Origin: Phoronis australis
Lineage: Eukaryota > Phoronida > Phoronidae
DNA: 64,000 nt
NCBI GenBank assembly: GCA_002633005.1
Contig: NMRA01000280.1
Location: 123,564 to 187,563 of the forward strand
Reading direction: 5' to 3'
Every line of letters starts with the position of its first letter. Position 1 is the first letter of the stretch. Position numbers and translations under genes: made by a program. A model generated the notes under the pieces. That model did not search any database. It was not told the origin of the DNA and was given only the letters and a program-made list of their open reading frames with translations. Shown piece by piece: positions 51,979 to 62,736 of this stretch.

Positions 51979-54900
51979 GTAAGGTACAATGTTTTGCTTG
52001 GCTTGTTCTAAAATTTTCAATAAGGGCTGCTGTTATTCAGTGTTGAGCTGGTGTTTACTCTTAAACTTTTTTGAAAATTTGTTATATGGTCAGCTATAGG
52101 TTATTGCTCCATGAAACTCGGAGATGGCTACCACAATTAACTCTTATATTTTACTCTGGAATTCTTAATCATGTATTATAGTGGTATTAATCCCATGCTT
52201 TCTGTCAAAATCCAAGTTCTGATTTCAGCCGCTTGCCATTATAAAAGTGGGCTTGAATTGGATTTACTCAGATGGGGAGTGATTTCATGGCTATGGAAGA
52301 ACTCATTGTTTGTTATTTCTTATATGAAGCTTGTAAAAAATTTTGACCTCGGTCTGAATAAATAACGAACTATTAGTTCGTACTGAGTAAGGAACAAGAC
52401 AAGACAAACTTTATAATCATGTTTAGTGGCATAAATCAGAACTTCATCTTTAACAGAGAGTATGGGTTCTTTGCCACATTAAGTTAAGTGCTTATCTCAC
52501 TTAAAGACATATTTTATTTCAATGTGACCACTTATGGTTGTGTTCACAGAGAGACTGAAACCATAGAGGCTCATTTACCTGCTTTGGTCTCCCTCTTGAA
52601 ATCGTGTCTCAAGTACGAGTTGAAGCCTTCGGAGCGGGGAGAGGACCCACCTCATGCTAAGATAGCTTCAGATGTGATGAGCTCTGTCTTTCTGGTAGGT
52701 AATGCTTATGATAAAATTTCACCAATATTTCTGGTAGGTAGTGCTTATGATGAAATTTCACCAATATTTCTGGTAGGTAGTGCTTATGATAAAATTTCAC
52801 CAATATTTCTGGTAGGTAATGCTTATGATAAAATTTCACCAATATTTCTGGTAGGTAGTGCTTATGATAAAATTTCACCAATATTTCTGGTAGGTAATGC
52901 TTATGATAAAATTTCACCAATATTTCTGGTAGGTAGTGCATATGATGAAATTTCACCAATATTTCTGGTAGGTAGTGCTTATGATGAAATTTCACCAATA
53001 TTTCTGGTATATAGTGCTTATGATGAAATTTCACCAATTTCGGACTCAATATGGCGGACTAGTGAAATTTGGTACAATCAAATAAATGCCTTATCATTTG
53101 TAAGTTTGATACATTGCTACCATCAGACCAGTTTTTAAGAATTTGTAAACATGCCCAACAATTTTAGAAACCTTCAAGAAATGAAATATTGGTTTTTCAC
53201 AATTTTTTGTATAACATTGGAGAGACTTTATCATAACTTGAGGTGTGTTTGTTTAAAGTACAGTTTTTTATTATAATCATATTGGATAAGGATTTATTTT
53301 ATAAGGTTAGTGGGCCACTGGAATTATATGCAGAAAATGGCATATTTTTTACATTTGTAGTACCCTGCTGTCCCTGGAGGGATTTTCCTGAAGTTTCGTG
53401 TGTGGATAGATTTCCGCAAATATCTGACTGCATTATGGAACCCATTACTCTCTCCAACTTACGGTGAAATCTCACCAATTTCAGACAAAAATAATTTGTC
53501 AAAATTTTATGTTTTTGATTTTTTTGTTAACTATCATTGTTAATGCCCACCTTTTCTCAAAATAATGTCTTTGGTACTGAACTTGGATATGGCGAAGCAT
53601 CGGTTTAATGCTTTATATAACTTATGAAAAAATTAGAAAATTAAAGTGCATCCATCTGCCATATTGTGTCCTGATTTGTGAGGTTTTACTGTACCCTTTT
53701 CAAGGTATTCTAGATTTACTTGTCAGATGACTTTTTTGTTGACTAATTGCTCGCTGCACTTCTTTTGGTCTATCATACTCGTGCTTTTGTCTGATTGTCC
53801 TAATATTCACTCTCAACACGTGCCTCATTAATAGCTGAAGGCCGTATGCTTTAGCTGAAATTGAATGTAAGATGATGCTATGGTGGCCATTTGTCGGTTT
53901 TTGTTTTGGGAAGCCATAGCTTCGCTGTTCGTGGAAGGAGTTTTCTGAAATTTGGTGTGTGCTACCTATTGTGGCATTCCTCTGTGATATCATGTTCTCA
54001 GGTTATTTGAGATTTTCCGGTGATCCATCTTTGATTGATTTCTTGAACTGTTTGACGGATCTTACGATGCTGAAATTTGGTACATGAATAGATCTTACCA
54101 AGTGCAATCTGCATTATGCCATCTGTTTCTCGCTTCAACTTACTGTTCTCAAGATATGAGTCATTTACTGGTCAGGTGACTTTTTATTGACTAATTCCTC
54201 GTTGCACATTTGTTTGTCTATCTTTCTCATGCTAGAGGACTGGTTTTAGGTCTGATTGTCATGGAAATTACAAACATCATGTATCTTGTGAATAGCTCAA
54301 GACCAACAGTTTTGTTGTACTTTCTTTTGTTGTTGATCTCTTTTTGAAGTTTTTTATTTGATTTTGCCAAGTGTCCATCATCAGAGCACTTTCATTTTGA
54401 CCTTGACCTTTCTAACATACTAAGAAGTAGGGTTGTCACAAAAGCAGACTTTAGGTTACACTGTCTCCCGTCATTTCCAGCAAATGTGGAGGCTCTGTGT
54501 TTTGTGGTCACTGTCTTGACGCAGTTGTAGTTTATCCTCTCGTCTGTATTGAGACTACTGGGATCTGACATATTGTATGTTAGTCACACTGAATAGGCAA
54601 CCTGGCTACTAATTACTAGTTAATAAATATTTTTGTAAAAAGGAATAGAAGAGAAAACAGTTGAAGCATTTGAGTCTGTTTGCACTTTTAAATCTTTCAT
54701 TTTGTAAATATCTTGTAAACCATGAATATGTTACCCTTCAAAACAGAATTAAAGCTTGGTACGTTCTTATATAAGATGTTAGTATGTGGTTGTACAAAAT
54801 GACTCGATTTAGATCTCCAGCTGGGCAGTTTGAAAGTATTTAGTTTTCATCAGTCAGAGGCCAATCCCTATGCACCTTGCAACTGATTGAAATCAACTGA

Positions 54901-57900
54901 AAGCCTTTGAATTAATTATTTTCCTTGATACCTCTTAAGATTAGTGCTGTTGTCATTAAAGTTAGTTATGTAATTCTGTCAAACTCTTTTCCATTTTCTT
55001 TTCAAACAAGTGTTTTCATTCACAATATAGTCTTACTCCTGCTTGTGCTTTGATTAAATTCTCTATGCCATCTCATAAAGTGTGCTGTGATGAATTTATG
55101 GAATTTATGCCAGAGGCCTGTTTTTCATGTATGGCCTCTTAAAATTCAATTAAAACTTGCTTTTATTGGGTGTCTTCTAGTTCTAACTGCATACTTAAAC
55201 ATTATCTAACATTTCCTCAATATGCCAGCCGTAAGACCACAGTTAAGGTACTAGTAGTAGGATACCTTTGTGATTCTATTGTCAGAAAGGAAGATGTCAA
55301 CATTCCTTGAAAAAATGGATGTTTAGATTTTTGACATCTGAGCTGTCAGGCTAAAAGGCCTTCCCATGCATACTTTTGTACGTAATAGAATTATTAAAAA
55401 AAAAGAATTTGCCAGTTTCATGTGTAAAATTTGTGTTTGTGAAAAATTTCCTGATCTCCCTAAAAATCATGTTTTTTTTTTGAAAAAATACAGTCATGTG
55501 TTTATAAACATCTGGAGATAGCTTTTCGACACATGATAAGTGTTGCGTTTCTTGTTCTTTGGTTGCAAATCCGGCTTAAGCTCACCATAAAAACATGTCA
55601 GTTCATCAGACTAATCCTAAACTCAAACTTAGGTGCAGCCTAAAATGTCTAGCCAACTGCCTCCATCTCCCAATACCTCGACATTTGAATAAATTGTCTG
55701 CTATTTTTTGCCTTTTTCCTGTGATTTAGAAAGCCAAAATGGGTCGGCATAAATGGGGGAGTCGACACAGATGTGAGAAACAATTGCCACATACGAGTTG
55801 CTCTGTGCGTATGTTGTTCCTGCTGTTTGATTTTTGCCGCTGATGGAGCTCACGTTTTGAAACTGTTTATTGTCTTGAATTGATTGCATTGATGCTGCCA
55901 AGATGTTTTAGAATTAAATTTACATGTATTACTGTTCAAACTAGACTTTAAGTAATTATGTTCGATAAACCATGCTATTATGCAAAGCAGGATTGTTGAG
56001 TTCAGAAATGATTAGTGACTAATATCAAGTTAGGATTGTGATAAACAATGTGAACTGATTTTGAAAATATAAACTGACCTGGTTGATATTTAGATAACTT
56101 TGTTTTTTTTTACATAACTGCAGTCTTTTATCTGCCTTGCCCTTTATCGTAATCTGTTAACAATGTCAAGTTTTTAAGCTGTGTCATATTTTGGTAGTAG
56201 TAATTTAAAAATGTCCTGTATTTTGAGAACCAGTTTTCTGCACTTAACAGCAGCCATCAAACTGGTTCTTAAAATAAAGGACCTTAATGTAAATGATGAT
56301 TGCCTATATTTTTACAAGAGTTTTATGGAGATGTCAAATTAACTTCTCTTGTTGTAATTTTATCGATCTGGAATTATTATTAAGTATCAACTGTTATGAA
56401 TTCTGTGTAGTGTGTTCTAAATGTTTCACTTAAAAGATTTGTTTGAATAACAATTTGCTACTAAGGATTCATTTTAAAGAGTACCATTTTAGATTCTGTT
56501 TTGTCTCAAGTGAAATTAAGCTGAGACAGTAGTTTGGGGCAAATGTTAGAGCCTAAATATGTAGCTCGTCTAATCTACCGCTTTCCCACTGCTCTCATAT
56601 GCTAGTCTGAACCCTGGTGTATATTTCATTAACTAACAAGAACTGCGAAATGCTCACACCATAGTTTCCATTATTTGGATTATTTAAGCTACAAGCCTGT
56701 GCCGTCTGTCAAAAAACAAATTTTTATTTAGGCCACTTTGCCAGTATAGAATCGGTCTCATGTCGTTTACTCAGGTTAAAAGTAATTTCTAGGCTAGCGA
56801 AGAACTGAGAATTTGTTATTGATCGAGACCATGCACATTGTATTGGTTTGTCACAGCCGGTTAGTTTCAAACTAACCCACCGAAGCAGTGTGACCCTCAG
56901 GCGAATTGCAGGTGAAGCTACTAATTTCAATTTAAACAGAAGATAAGAGCATGATGATGTTGCGTTGGAATCGCAAAAATAAATTTGGAGACAGTTTATT
57001 TACTCCAGTAGTGTAACCCACTGTTACTGGTATCAAAACCAAGGACAATGTCATCTTACAACTAATTACGTTTTATTCTTCAGAACTACTCCAAAAAGAG
57101 GGTGATGGAATTGACCGTGTCAGTGGCTGTACAGTTCCTTAATTCAGGAAACAAAGACTTGTGCCGCAATGTGTCCAGCTATCTGTCGCTGGCCGCCATT
57201 GACAACTCACATCTGTTAGCCAAGGAGGTCGAACCGGTTGTTCGAAGCATAATAAGTGGTAAAAATATTTTGTAGCGAGTAGTCTTTATCCAGTGAAATT
57301 GTTATGAATCAGATATTCGCTTAGCGTAAATTTTCGCTTATTTTGACTAAAATATTTACAAGAATTGCCTTTTTCACTTCTCAAAACTTCATTACATGTT
57401 ATGAATGCCTACGATATTTCAGAATACTGCTAGATGGTGGGTATTAGTGGAAATTGTTTAATGAAACAATTAGAAAATTAAATTTCAGTTGTGCTCCATA
57501 GCGTGTCCTAAATTGGTGAGATATAATTTTTCTAGTTGTATATTATTTGTTGTAGTAAGGGTTCTGCTATACAGTTTTAGTTTGTCAGAAATCTTCAATC
57601 TCGGTTTACTAAAATTGTGTTCGTTCCTGGTGTTTCATTTTTAGTACTAGGTATAAAACTCTCAACACGTTTTAACATTGCTGTTTATTATTCGTTCTTT
57701 GTTTGATTTTTAACTATACATGTATTTCCAGGTAACAAATCTCTCATCAGAATACTACCACAAATTTACCCAGAAAACCAGGAACCTATCAGAGGCCAGA
57801 TAACTGCCTTGATAAATCTGCTGCCCAGCCTAGACCAATCAGAAACAACCAGTTTGTTACAACTTCTGTTGCTCATTGTTCAGGACAAACCAAAGGTATA

Positions 57901-60900
57901 CTATTTTGCTAATTTTTGTTTCTTTTAACTCGTCAACCACATCATGCGGTTCACATGTATTTGTGCTCCCACTACTTAGAAGACTTGCAACACTTTGTGC
58001 AGATTTTAATTAAAGCATCTATTCTATAAACCCACCTTTCATCACAAAAACCAACTTTTCATTTAGGCCACTTACCGTTATGAAATAGTGTCGGTTTGTT
58101 TGTTAGTAAAACTGGTGATGATTTCTGGGCTTCAAACGACAGTTGGTTATTGCTTGATATCAATCTCTACAAGTTAGTTTCTCTTGGCCTCTCTACAAGT
58201 TAGTTTGTTTTGGCCTGTCCTTTTGTTCACCGTGGGTGGTGTCAACGAATATTTCTGTTTTATGCAACTTGGTTTTTTTCATGAAAACCATAAAAGTCCT
58301 GTTTTGATACTCCTTCATGCAGATGCAAAATGGATCATTTCAAAAACAGTTTATCCCTGACAGCAGTTTTGAGGACAGCCCATAAAGCATAGCATCCAAA
58401 GTTTCTTGTGAATCTGATCAGCCATGTCTGAGATATGTTATTCCAAAGTTAGCCAAATTTGGACATTTTTCTAGGTTCCTACATATACCTTTAAAACAAC
58501 CTGTTTCTTTGTTAGTATAATATGTACTGGAGACCTGTGCAGTTTGATCAGATTTATTGCTGTTCATTTCCAGCTTCTGCACCCACACGTAGACAAGCTG
58601 ACTGCAGATGCGGTGATGTCAAGCTGTACCTCAACTACCGTAGTTCTACAGATATTCACCATCATGGCCAAGGAAAGCCCCAGCCTCTTCATAGACTATA
58701 CGACCACCTTGCAAGATTCAGTAAAAAAGCATAATTTGCTGCCTACCTCACTCGCCCCCATCTTGTCTGCTGTGGGAAGACTTAGTGTTGTGAGCAATTT
58801 AAAGTATCACAAACTTAGAGCTGTAAGATTGGATAATTTTTAGGAAAAGCATGAAATTGTTTTTGCTCTGGATTGTGCCTATAAATTATATGTGTTCTGA
58901 TAATAGTGAAACATGTGAATGACTTTCTACAAGATACGTCTGTAATGACAGTTTGAAAGTAAACTTGAAGTGAAATGGGAAAAATATGAGCATTTGCTGA
59001 AAGTATTTGTGAACCATCTATTGGAAAATGCTGCTTGCAGAAATACCAGCAGATTGCACCACTTTTTTGTGTATCATTCTCCTGAAATTAATCTCTCACT
59101 AACTGGGTTGTACATGTAAATTACCTTGTAATCTCGATATCTATGTACTAGTTATTTTCATAGCACAATCTGCAACCAAAGTACAATTCATTAAAAAACC
59201 GTTTCCTTTTGTACATGTCAGGCACAAGGCAAATCGTGCGTCAAGTTTCTCGTCTCCCAGCTATCTGTTGTTGACAGTCCCCACACAGTGGCAGCATTGC
59301 TACAGGAAGTCAAGAGTGTAGCCGAGTGCCACAAGGAGGCTCTGGACGGGCAGATGGATGAAATCAGCAAACATTCCGACAGTAGCATGGCAGATGCACG
59401 TCTGCTGGTACAAAAGATTAAGGAGATATTTGCCCGCAGGTGATTAAACTGCAATTTAAGGAATTTTTTCAGCAACTAGATAAGATTGACATAGTTTAAA
59501 CTGTCATGCCTTCATTAGCGCGTAGCGTAAATATCAATAACAAAAGTGATAAAATCAAGCAGTTTTAAGAATTGTGAAAGGATAATATTGCAATCGTTCC
59601 CTTCCAACTATGTCTGAAGTGAATTGGAACAAAACTGTGTTAGGGTGCACGGCTACTAGAAACCATTGGAAATCATGGTCTATTAGTGCTACTCTGTCTG
59701 TCATAATGATTGTGTGTTGTAGTATTGATAGTTAGAATGTGTTACAATTACACTGCATGCACATGTACTAATATACTGATGTTAGGTGTGAATTTCCTTT
59801 ACATTAAACAATTTGTGTAGACATATTGCGGCAGCAGTCACGTAAGGGGTCCCATAGTGTGAGAAGTATTTTCTCCACTAAATAATGGGCATTACACTGG
59901 CCATTATTTCAAATTGTTAATTGTGTGAACTGTTTTTATTTTGTTTTGCCAGTAGTCAGAAGGAGTTGAGGAGCACATCCTGTCAGACAGAGGGCACTGT
60001 GACCGTGATCACCGTTGGTAACCCACCACCAACAACACAGTCCAGCATCACTGTCAGTGCAATACCATTGAACAGCCGTACGGTTAACGGAGGCCATGAC
60101 GCCGCAGGAGCTGTCCGTTCAAAAATAGAGCGGCCCCATAGTGCAATGACAGTCAGCAGTACGCACTCGACGCGGACTGCTTACAGTGTTGTGACAAACA
60201 ACAGTGTGGGGTCACAGGGTCGCGACGCTGTACAGCAGTTCTGCGAGAAACACCATGACAAGATCAAGAAGTACATCCAACATGTGTCAGCCAGACTGCC
60301 ACTGCCATTCACTTGTAGCATATCAGGTAGTGAATGTGTTACTCACTGCAGGGTTCTCTGTGACAAGACTCGGTGGCTTGAAATGCTGTGACATTTTGTG
60401 ACATTTTGAGAATTCTGTGACAACGTGAAAAATTTACTTAGCTAAGTGTTTTGTCAGGTTCACTTATGTCCTTTACGCTGCGTTAATTCGTGGTTCCTTT
60501 TTCTTAAATCATAAAATAGTTTATTTTGTCTTTATCACTAACAAATATTGCGTCTTTCATGTATGACAAAGCAAAGTTGTTAGTGTCTTATACATATAAA
60601 TAGCACCAAAAAAGCAGTGACAATTGAGCCTGTCACATCTGCGCTCTATTACTGGATTCTTATTATTATCAGGTAAATGTTACCAGGAAGGGACTACTGT
60701 TTTGGTGCATTTTAACAGTCACGTTTTCAAATGTGATTTAAAAAGGAACTGTTCAAGTTGTCAACAATCCAAGCATAGTGACTCTTGTTGAAATCATCAC
60801 CTACAATTTTAGGTACTCGTAAACCTTGTACTGTAAGAAGTATGCATTTTATATTAAGAACCTGAATGGGTTGATACTCAATTAAAGGTCCTTTACCTTG

Positions 60901-62736
60901 TTGCAAGCTTTATTTCAGAAGTCATTCTCTGAAGAAACATGACACTTCTGTTGTCCATTATAGCCCACATAGTAAACTTCAAATGAGAATGAATCGAGTT
61001 AGCGACAGTGAATCTTTCCATTGAAGCAGCAATAGATGAACTCATTTGGTCCGTGATTTCATGACGTGTATCAAGGGACAAGGAATGTTAACTCTCCATA
61101 CTAAATGGACAAAACGAAATGTTCCATCCAAAAGCATGAACCATGGAACATGATGTTACTGGGGAGATAAAAGGTCGAATGGGCAAAAGTTACTTACAGT
61201 TGTCGTAGATTTTGAGAAACAGTCATGTTCAGTGGAGAAAACTGGTTCTCAAAATTTAGGACCCTCTAAGTGACTATTGCTGTGTTTCATTGTTTTCTTC
61301 ATGGCTTGATAGAAATAGTGAATTTCAAATAGATCAATCAACGATCCAGAACTCATTCAGTCACAAGTCTATCCCATGGATTTTTTTTCTCCTATTTAAT
61401 CCTAACTAGACGTTTGGCGTCTATTTTCAGAACACAAGCGCAAGTGCTACTTAAAAGTACACTTCAAGTGTCAGGCTGACAACTCAAGTTGTCTGTATAG
61501 GACGTGTTACTTCACCATCAAGTCTAAACAGCCCAAGATATGGCTTCACCTCATGTTCCTGCGAGTACAGGTCTGTTGCCTTGTTTTTTGACTGGTTTCC
61601 TATGAATTAGTGGTCTGTGGACTGCCTGCTGTGTTTTCATTGTTAGCTTACCGCTTTAAGCTTATCGAATGATTGAATGCGACTTGTATGGCTCAATATG
61701 AAAACATGTAAACAAAAACTACACTGTATGCTCTATAAGTAATGGGACCAAATGAAAGTGTTTGGAGGTCTGAGTGCACTTGGTAAAGTTGACTGAAGAA
61801 GTGAGATCGGTAAATAAGACCATGGCACAACAGAGGTCAACTAACATAGCTCTTATTTCCTTAAATTCAAAAGTACACTTCAAAGGGTTGCAGGCCTGTT
61901 GTTCAGTAAAGCAAAAAATGAAAAATTAATGATAACTGCAGTGCTATTTTATACCCAATTTCAACCATAAACAATTCATAGTTTTTGAGCTTTTGACCAT
62001 GGCTCTATAGACAACCATGGCTCTATGGATGACCATGGCTCTATGGACGACCATGTAGCCACCACTGAGGACTTTGTGACCCAACTCAATGACGATGTCG
62101 TCTCCAGCGATGAGATGGCTGAAAACAAAGTTACCGATATATAGCTTTTGCCATTTGGTATCATTCTGGATTACATGTAGATGTGCAGAATGGTGAAATG
62201 GAAAGTGAAGCGTACGGTATTTACGATTTGTTTCGAAGGTGTGCCTTAATTTACAAAAAACATCAGTTAGTTTCAGATATTAGATGTGGCTTAAAACAAA
62301 GTAATCTAAGCTATCATAATGTAAAAGCACACCATGCAGTCAAACCGCATTTATACAACAATTTCAATCTATGCATGACATTCACTAGTTAGTCTTTCAT
62401 TCCACAAGTCCCATGCCAACTGTAGTGTGTACAATTCACTTTTTAGTTGCAGTGAACTTTAATTACATTAATTCACTAATGTTTTAGAAAGGTCCAGGGA
62501 GGGACCTTTGCAAGTCGAATTGCCTGTATCTTTTACTGGAAAGATAACCTTGAGCATGTCAAGTGGCAATTTCTTTGAATTTTGTCATAATTTTCCTTTT
62601 TTTCTTTCAGGCAAATGCTGATGTGGCCTTGGGTCAGACAGACAATACAGTTTGTTTCCTCAAGAGTTGTCTGGAACTGCTGAGAATGGATGGAGGCTTC
62701 AGTCGTCTAGTCACATCATCCTTTCCTTCAACAAAG
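51770..62736 (+). CDS. VEPH1: VEPH1/melted (ventricular zone expressed PH domain protein), N-terminal nine coding exons, runs off the window
   Basis: Melted/VEPH1 is a membrane-associated adaptor; in flies it affects insulin/TOR signalling through FOXO and TSC1, and in vertebrates it dampens TGF-beta receptor signalling. Exons: 51770-51978, 52550-52694, 57084-57258, 57732-57895, 58574-58789, 59222-59439, 59953-60326, 61431-61570, 62611-62736, with continuous phase (1767 nt, 589 codons). Close family matches include the start ([17 protein letters not shown]), [51 protein letters not shown] and [10 protein letters not shown]. The N-terminal half is a helical, armadillo-like region; residues about 377-480 are a poorly conserved Ser/Thr-rich linker. 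The human protein is about 833 residues, with the PH domain at the far C-terminus, so that domain is expected beyond 64000. The upstream acceptor at 51767 implies a non-coding first exon. Coding exon 2 has an unusual donor array. Confidence 0.95.
52185..52450. mobile_element. Foldback repeat copy (decayed)
   Basis: It contains GGAGTGATTTCATGGCTATG, AACTCATTGTTTGTTATTTC and ACTGAGTAAGGAACAAGA, in VEPH1 intron 1. Confidence 0.6.
52550..52694 (+). CDS. VEPH1: VEPH1 coding exon 2 (with nine tandem donors)
   Basis: It encodes [19 protein letters not shown] and [17 protein letters not shown]. The end at 52694 matches the family boundary before NY-K/R. The donor GTAGGT is the first of nine copies spaced 39 nt apart, so longer in-frame versions are possible. 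Confidence 0.92.
52689..53046 (+). repeat. VEPH1: 39-bp tandem array of VEPH1 exon-2 5' splice sites, nine copies
   Basis: Each unit carries TTTCTG|GTAGGT with GT at 52695, 52734, 52773, 52812, 52851, 52890, 52929, 52968 and 53007; the last reads GTATAT. The rest of the unit is TATGATAAAATTTCACCAAT, which resembles a MITE end. The period is 13 codons, and the frame stays open through the whole array to 53138 (repeat [13 protein letters not shown]). Confidence 0.97.
53017..53210 (+). mobile_element. Mariner/pogo-like MITE copy at the end of the donor array
   Basis: It continues the last unit with TTTCACCAATTTCGGACTCA and ATATGGCGGACTAGTGAAAT, matching the MITE left end. The inner part is diverged. 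Confidence 0.6.
53465..53697 (-). mobile_element. Mariner/pogo-like MITE nested in another repeat
   Basis: Its ends are CGGTGAAATCTCACCAATTT and, at the right, GGTTTTACTG (reverse CAGTAAAACC). It interrupts a repeat whose uninterrupted relative at about 54130-54180 reads CAACTTACTGTTCTCAAG, giving a TA target site. Confidence 0.8.
57084..57258 (+). CDS. VEPH1: VEPH1 coding exon 3
   Basis: It encodes [19 protein letters not shown] and [20 protein letters not shown], one of the most conserved parts of the family. The donor is GTAAAA in phase 1. Confidence 0.95.
57310..57530 (-). mobile_element. Mariner/pogo-like MITE copy, reverse orientation
   Basis: It ends with GTCCTAAATTGGTGAGAT, the reverse complement of the family left end. 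The inner AGATGGTGGGTATTAGTGG is recognisable. It lies in VEPH1 intron 3. Confidence 0.65.
57732..57895 (+). CDS. VEPH1: VEPH1 coding exon 4
   Basis: It encodes [20 protein letters not shown] and a leucine-rich helix ([14 protein letters not shown]), as in the helical N-terminal region of VEPH1. The acceptor is TTTCCAG and the donor GTATAC. Confidence 0.93.
58025..58215. mobile_element. Foldback repeat, left arm only
   Basis: It contains AAACCCACCTTTCATCACAA, TTTAGGCCACTTACCGTTAT and GATGATTTCTGGGCTTCAAA. The sequence after it has a small duplication around ACAAGTTAGTTT. Confidence 0.65.
58574..58789 (+). CDS. VEPH1: VEPH1 coding exon 5
   Basis: The 72 codons start [14 protein letters not shown] and encode helical repeats ending [12 protein letters not shown], equivalent to the vertebrate segment before the RSCL-YLVSQL strand. 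A 70-codon open frame from 58522 is out of phase. The donor is GTGAGC. Confidence 0.92.
59222..59439 (+). CDS. VEPH1: VEPH1 coding exon 6
   Basis: It encodes [18 protein letters not shown] and [19 protein letters not shown], the end of the helical region. It ends IKEIFAR in phase 2 at GTGATT. Confidence 0.92.
59953..60326 (+). CDS. VEPH1: VEPH1 coding exon 7 (Ser/Thr-rich linker)
   Basis: The acceptor TTTTGCCAG keeps phase. The product is low-complexity, Ser/Thr/Val-rich, ending [19 protein letters not shown], which matches the conserved K-K-Y/A-IG-K-PVP segment before the C-terminal domains. The donor GTAGTG is in phase 1. Confidence 0.88.
60327..61430 (+). other. VEPH1 intron 7
   Basis: It holds a possible repeat at about 60885-61270 (GGTCCTTTACC at the left, TTCTCAAAATTTAGGACC at the right). 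Its inner GGTCCGTGATTTCATGACGTG resembles GGTCCATGGTTTCATCATGTG near 63700. No exon is seen. Confidence 0.4.
61431..61570 (+). CDS. VEPH1: VEPH1 coding exon 8
   Basis: It encodes a Cys-rich stretch ([18 protein letters not shown]) and [13 protein letters not shown], equivalent to the vertebrate PWIQIMFLFQQ strand. The acceptor is TTTTCAG and the donor GTCTGT. Confidence 0.92.
61995..62055. repeat. 18-bp tandem repeat, 3.4 copies
   Basis: The unit GACCATGGCTCTATGGAC lies in VEPH1 intron 8. It gives a small SIEPWS-repeat frame on the - strand, which is not a gene. Confidence 0.9.
62611..62736 (+). CDS. VEPH1: VEPH1 coding exon 9 (last in window)
   Basis: The 42 codons ([19 protein letters not shown], ending SSFPSTK) correspond to the vertebrate segment VQFLRALWEK and beyond. 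It ends in phase 0 at GTATTG. The rest of the gene, including the PH domain, is beyond the window. Confidence 0.88.

Larger units (their letters stand above)
52695..57083 (+). other. VEPH1 intron 2 (4.4 kb)
   Basis: After the donor array and MITEs come two related repeat copies (about 53380-53830 interrupted, 54040-54290 intact; shared TTGACTAATT-CTCG-TGCAC). There is also a 56-kb hairpin (56222-56285; GAGAACCAGTTTT/AAACTGGTTCTTAAAAT) and a half foldback copy at 56708-56845. Nothing else is recognisable. Confidence 0.65.

Noticed and set aside
52657-53138. Open frames on both strands giving 13-residue peptide repeats ([13 protein letters not shown] / [13 protein letters not shown]).
   Set aside because: They come from the 39-bp array; the + strand frame is the extended VEPH1 exon 2 and the - strand frame is a by-product. 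Not a separate repeat-protein gene.
58522-58734. Open frame overlapping VEPH1 exon 5 starting upstream of its acceptor.
   Set aside because: Out of phase with the gene; the VEPH1-like protein lies in the other frame from 58574.
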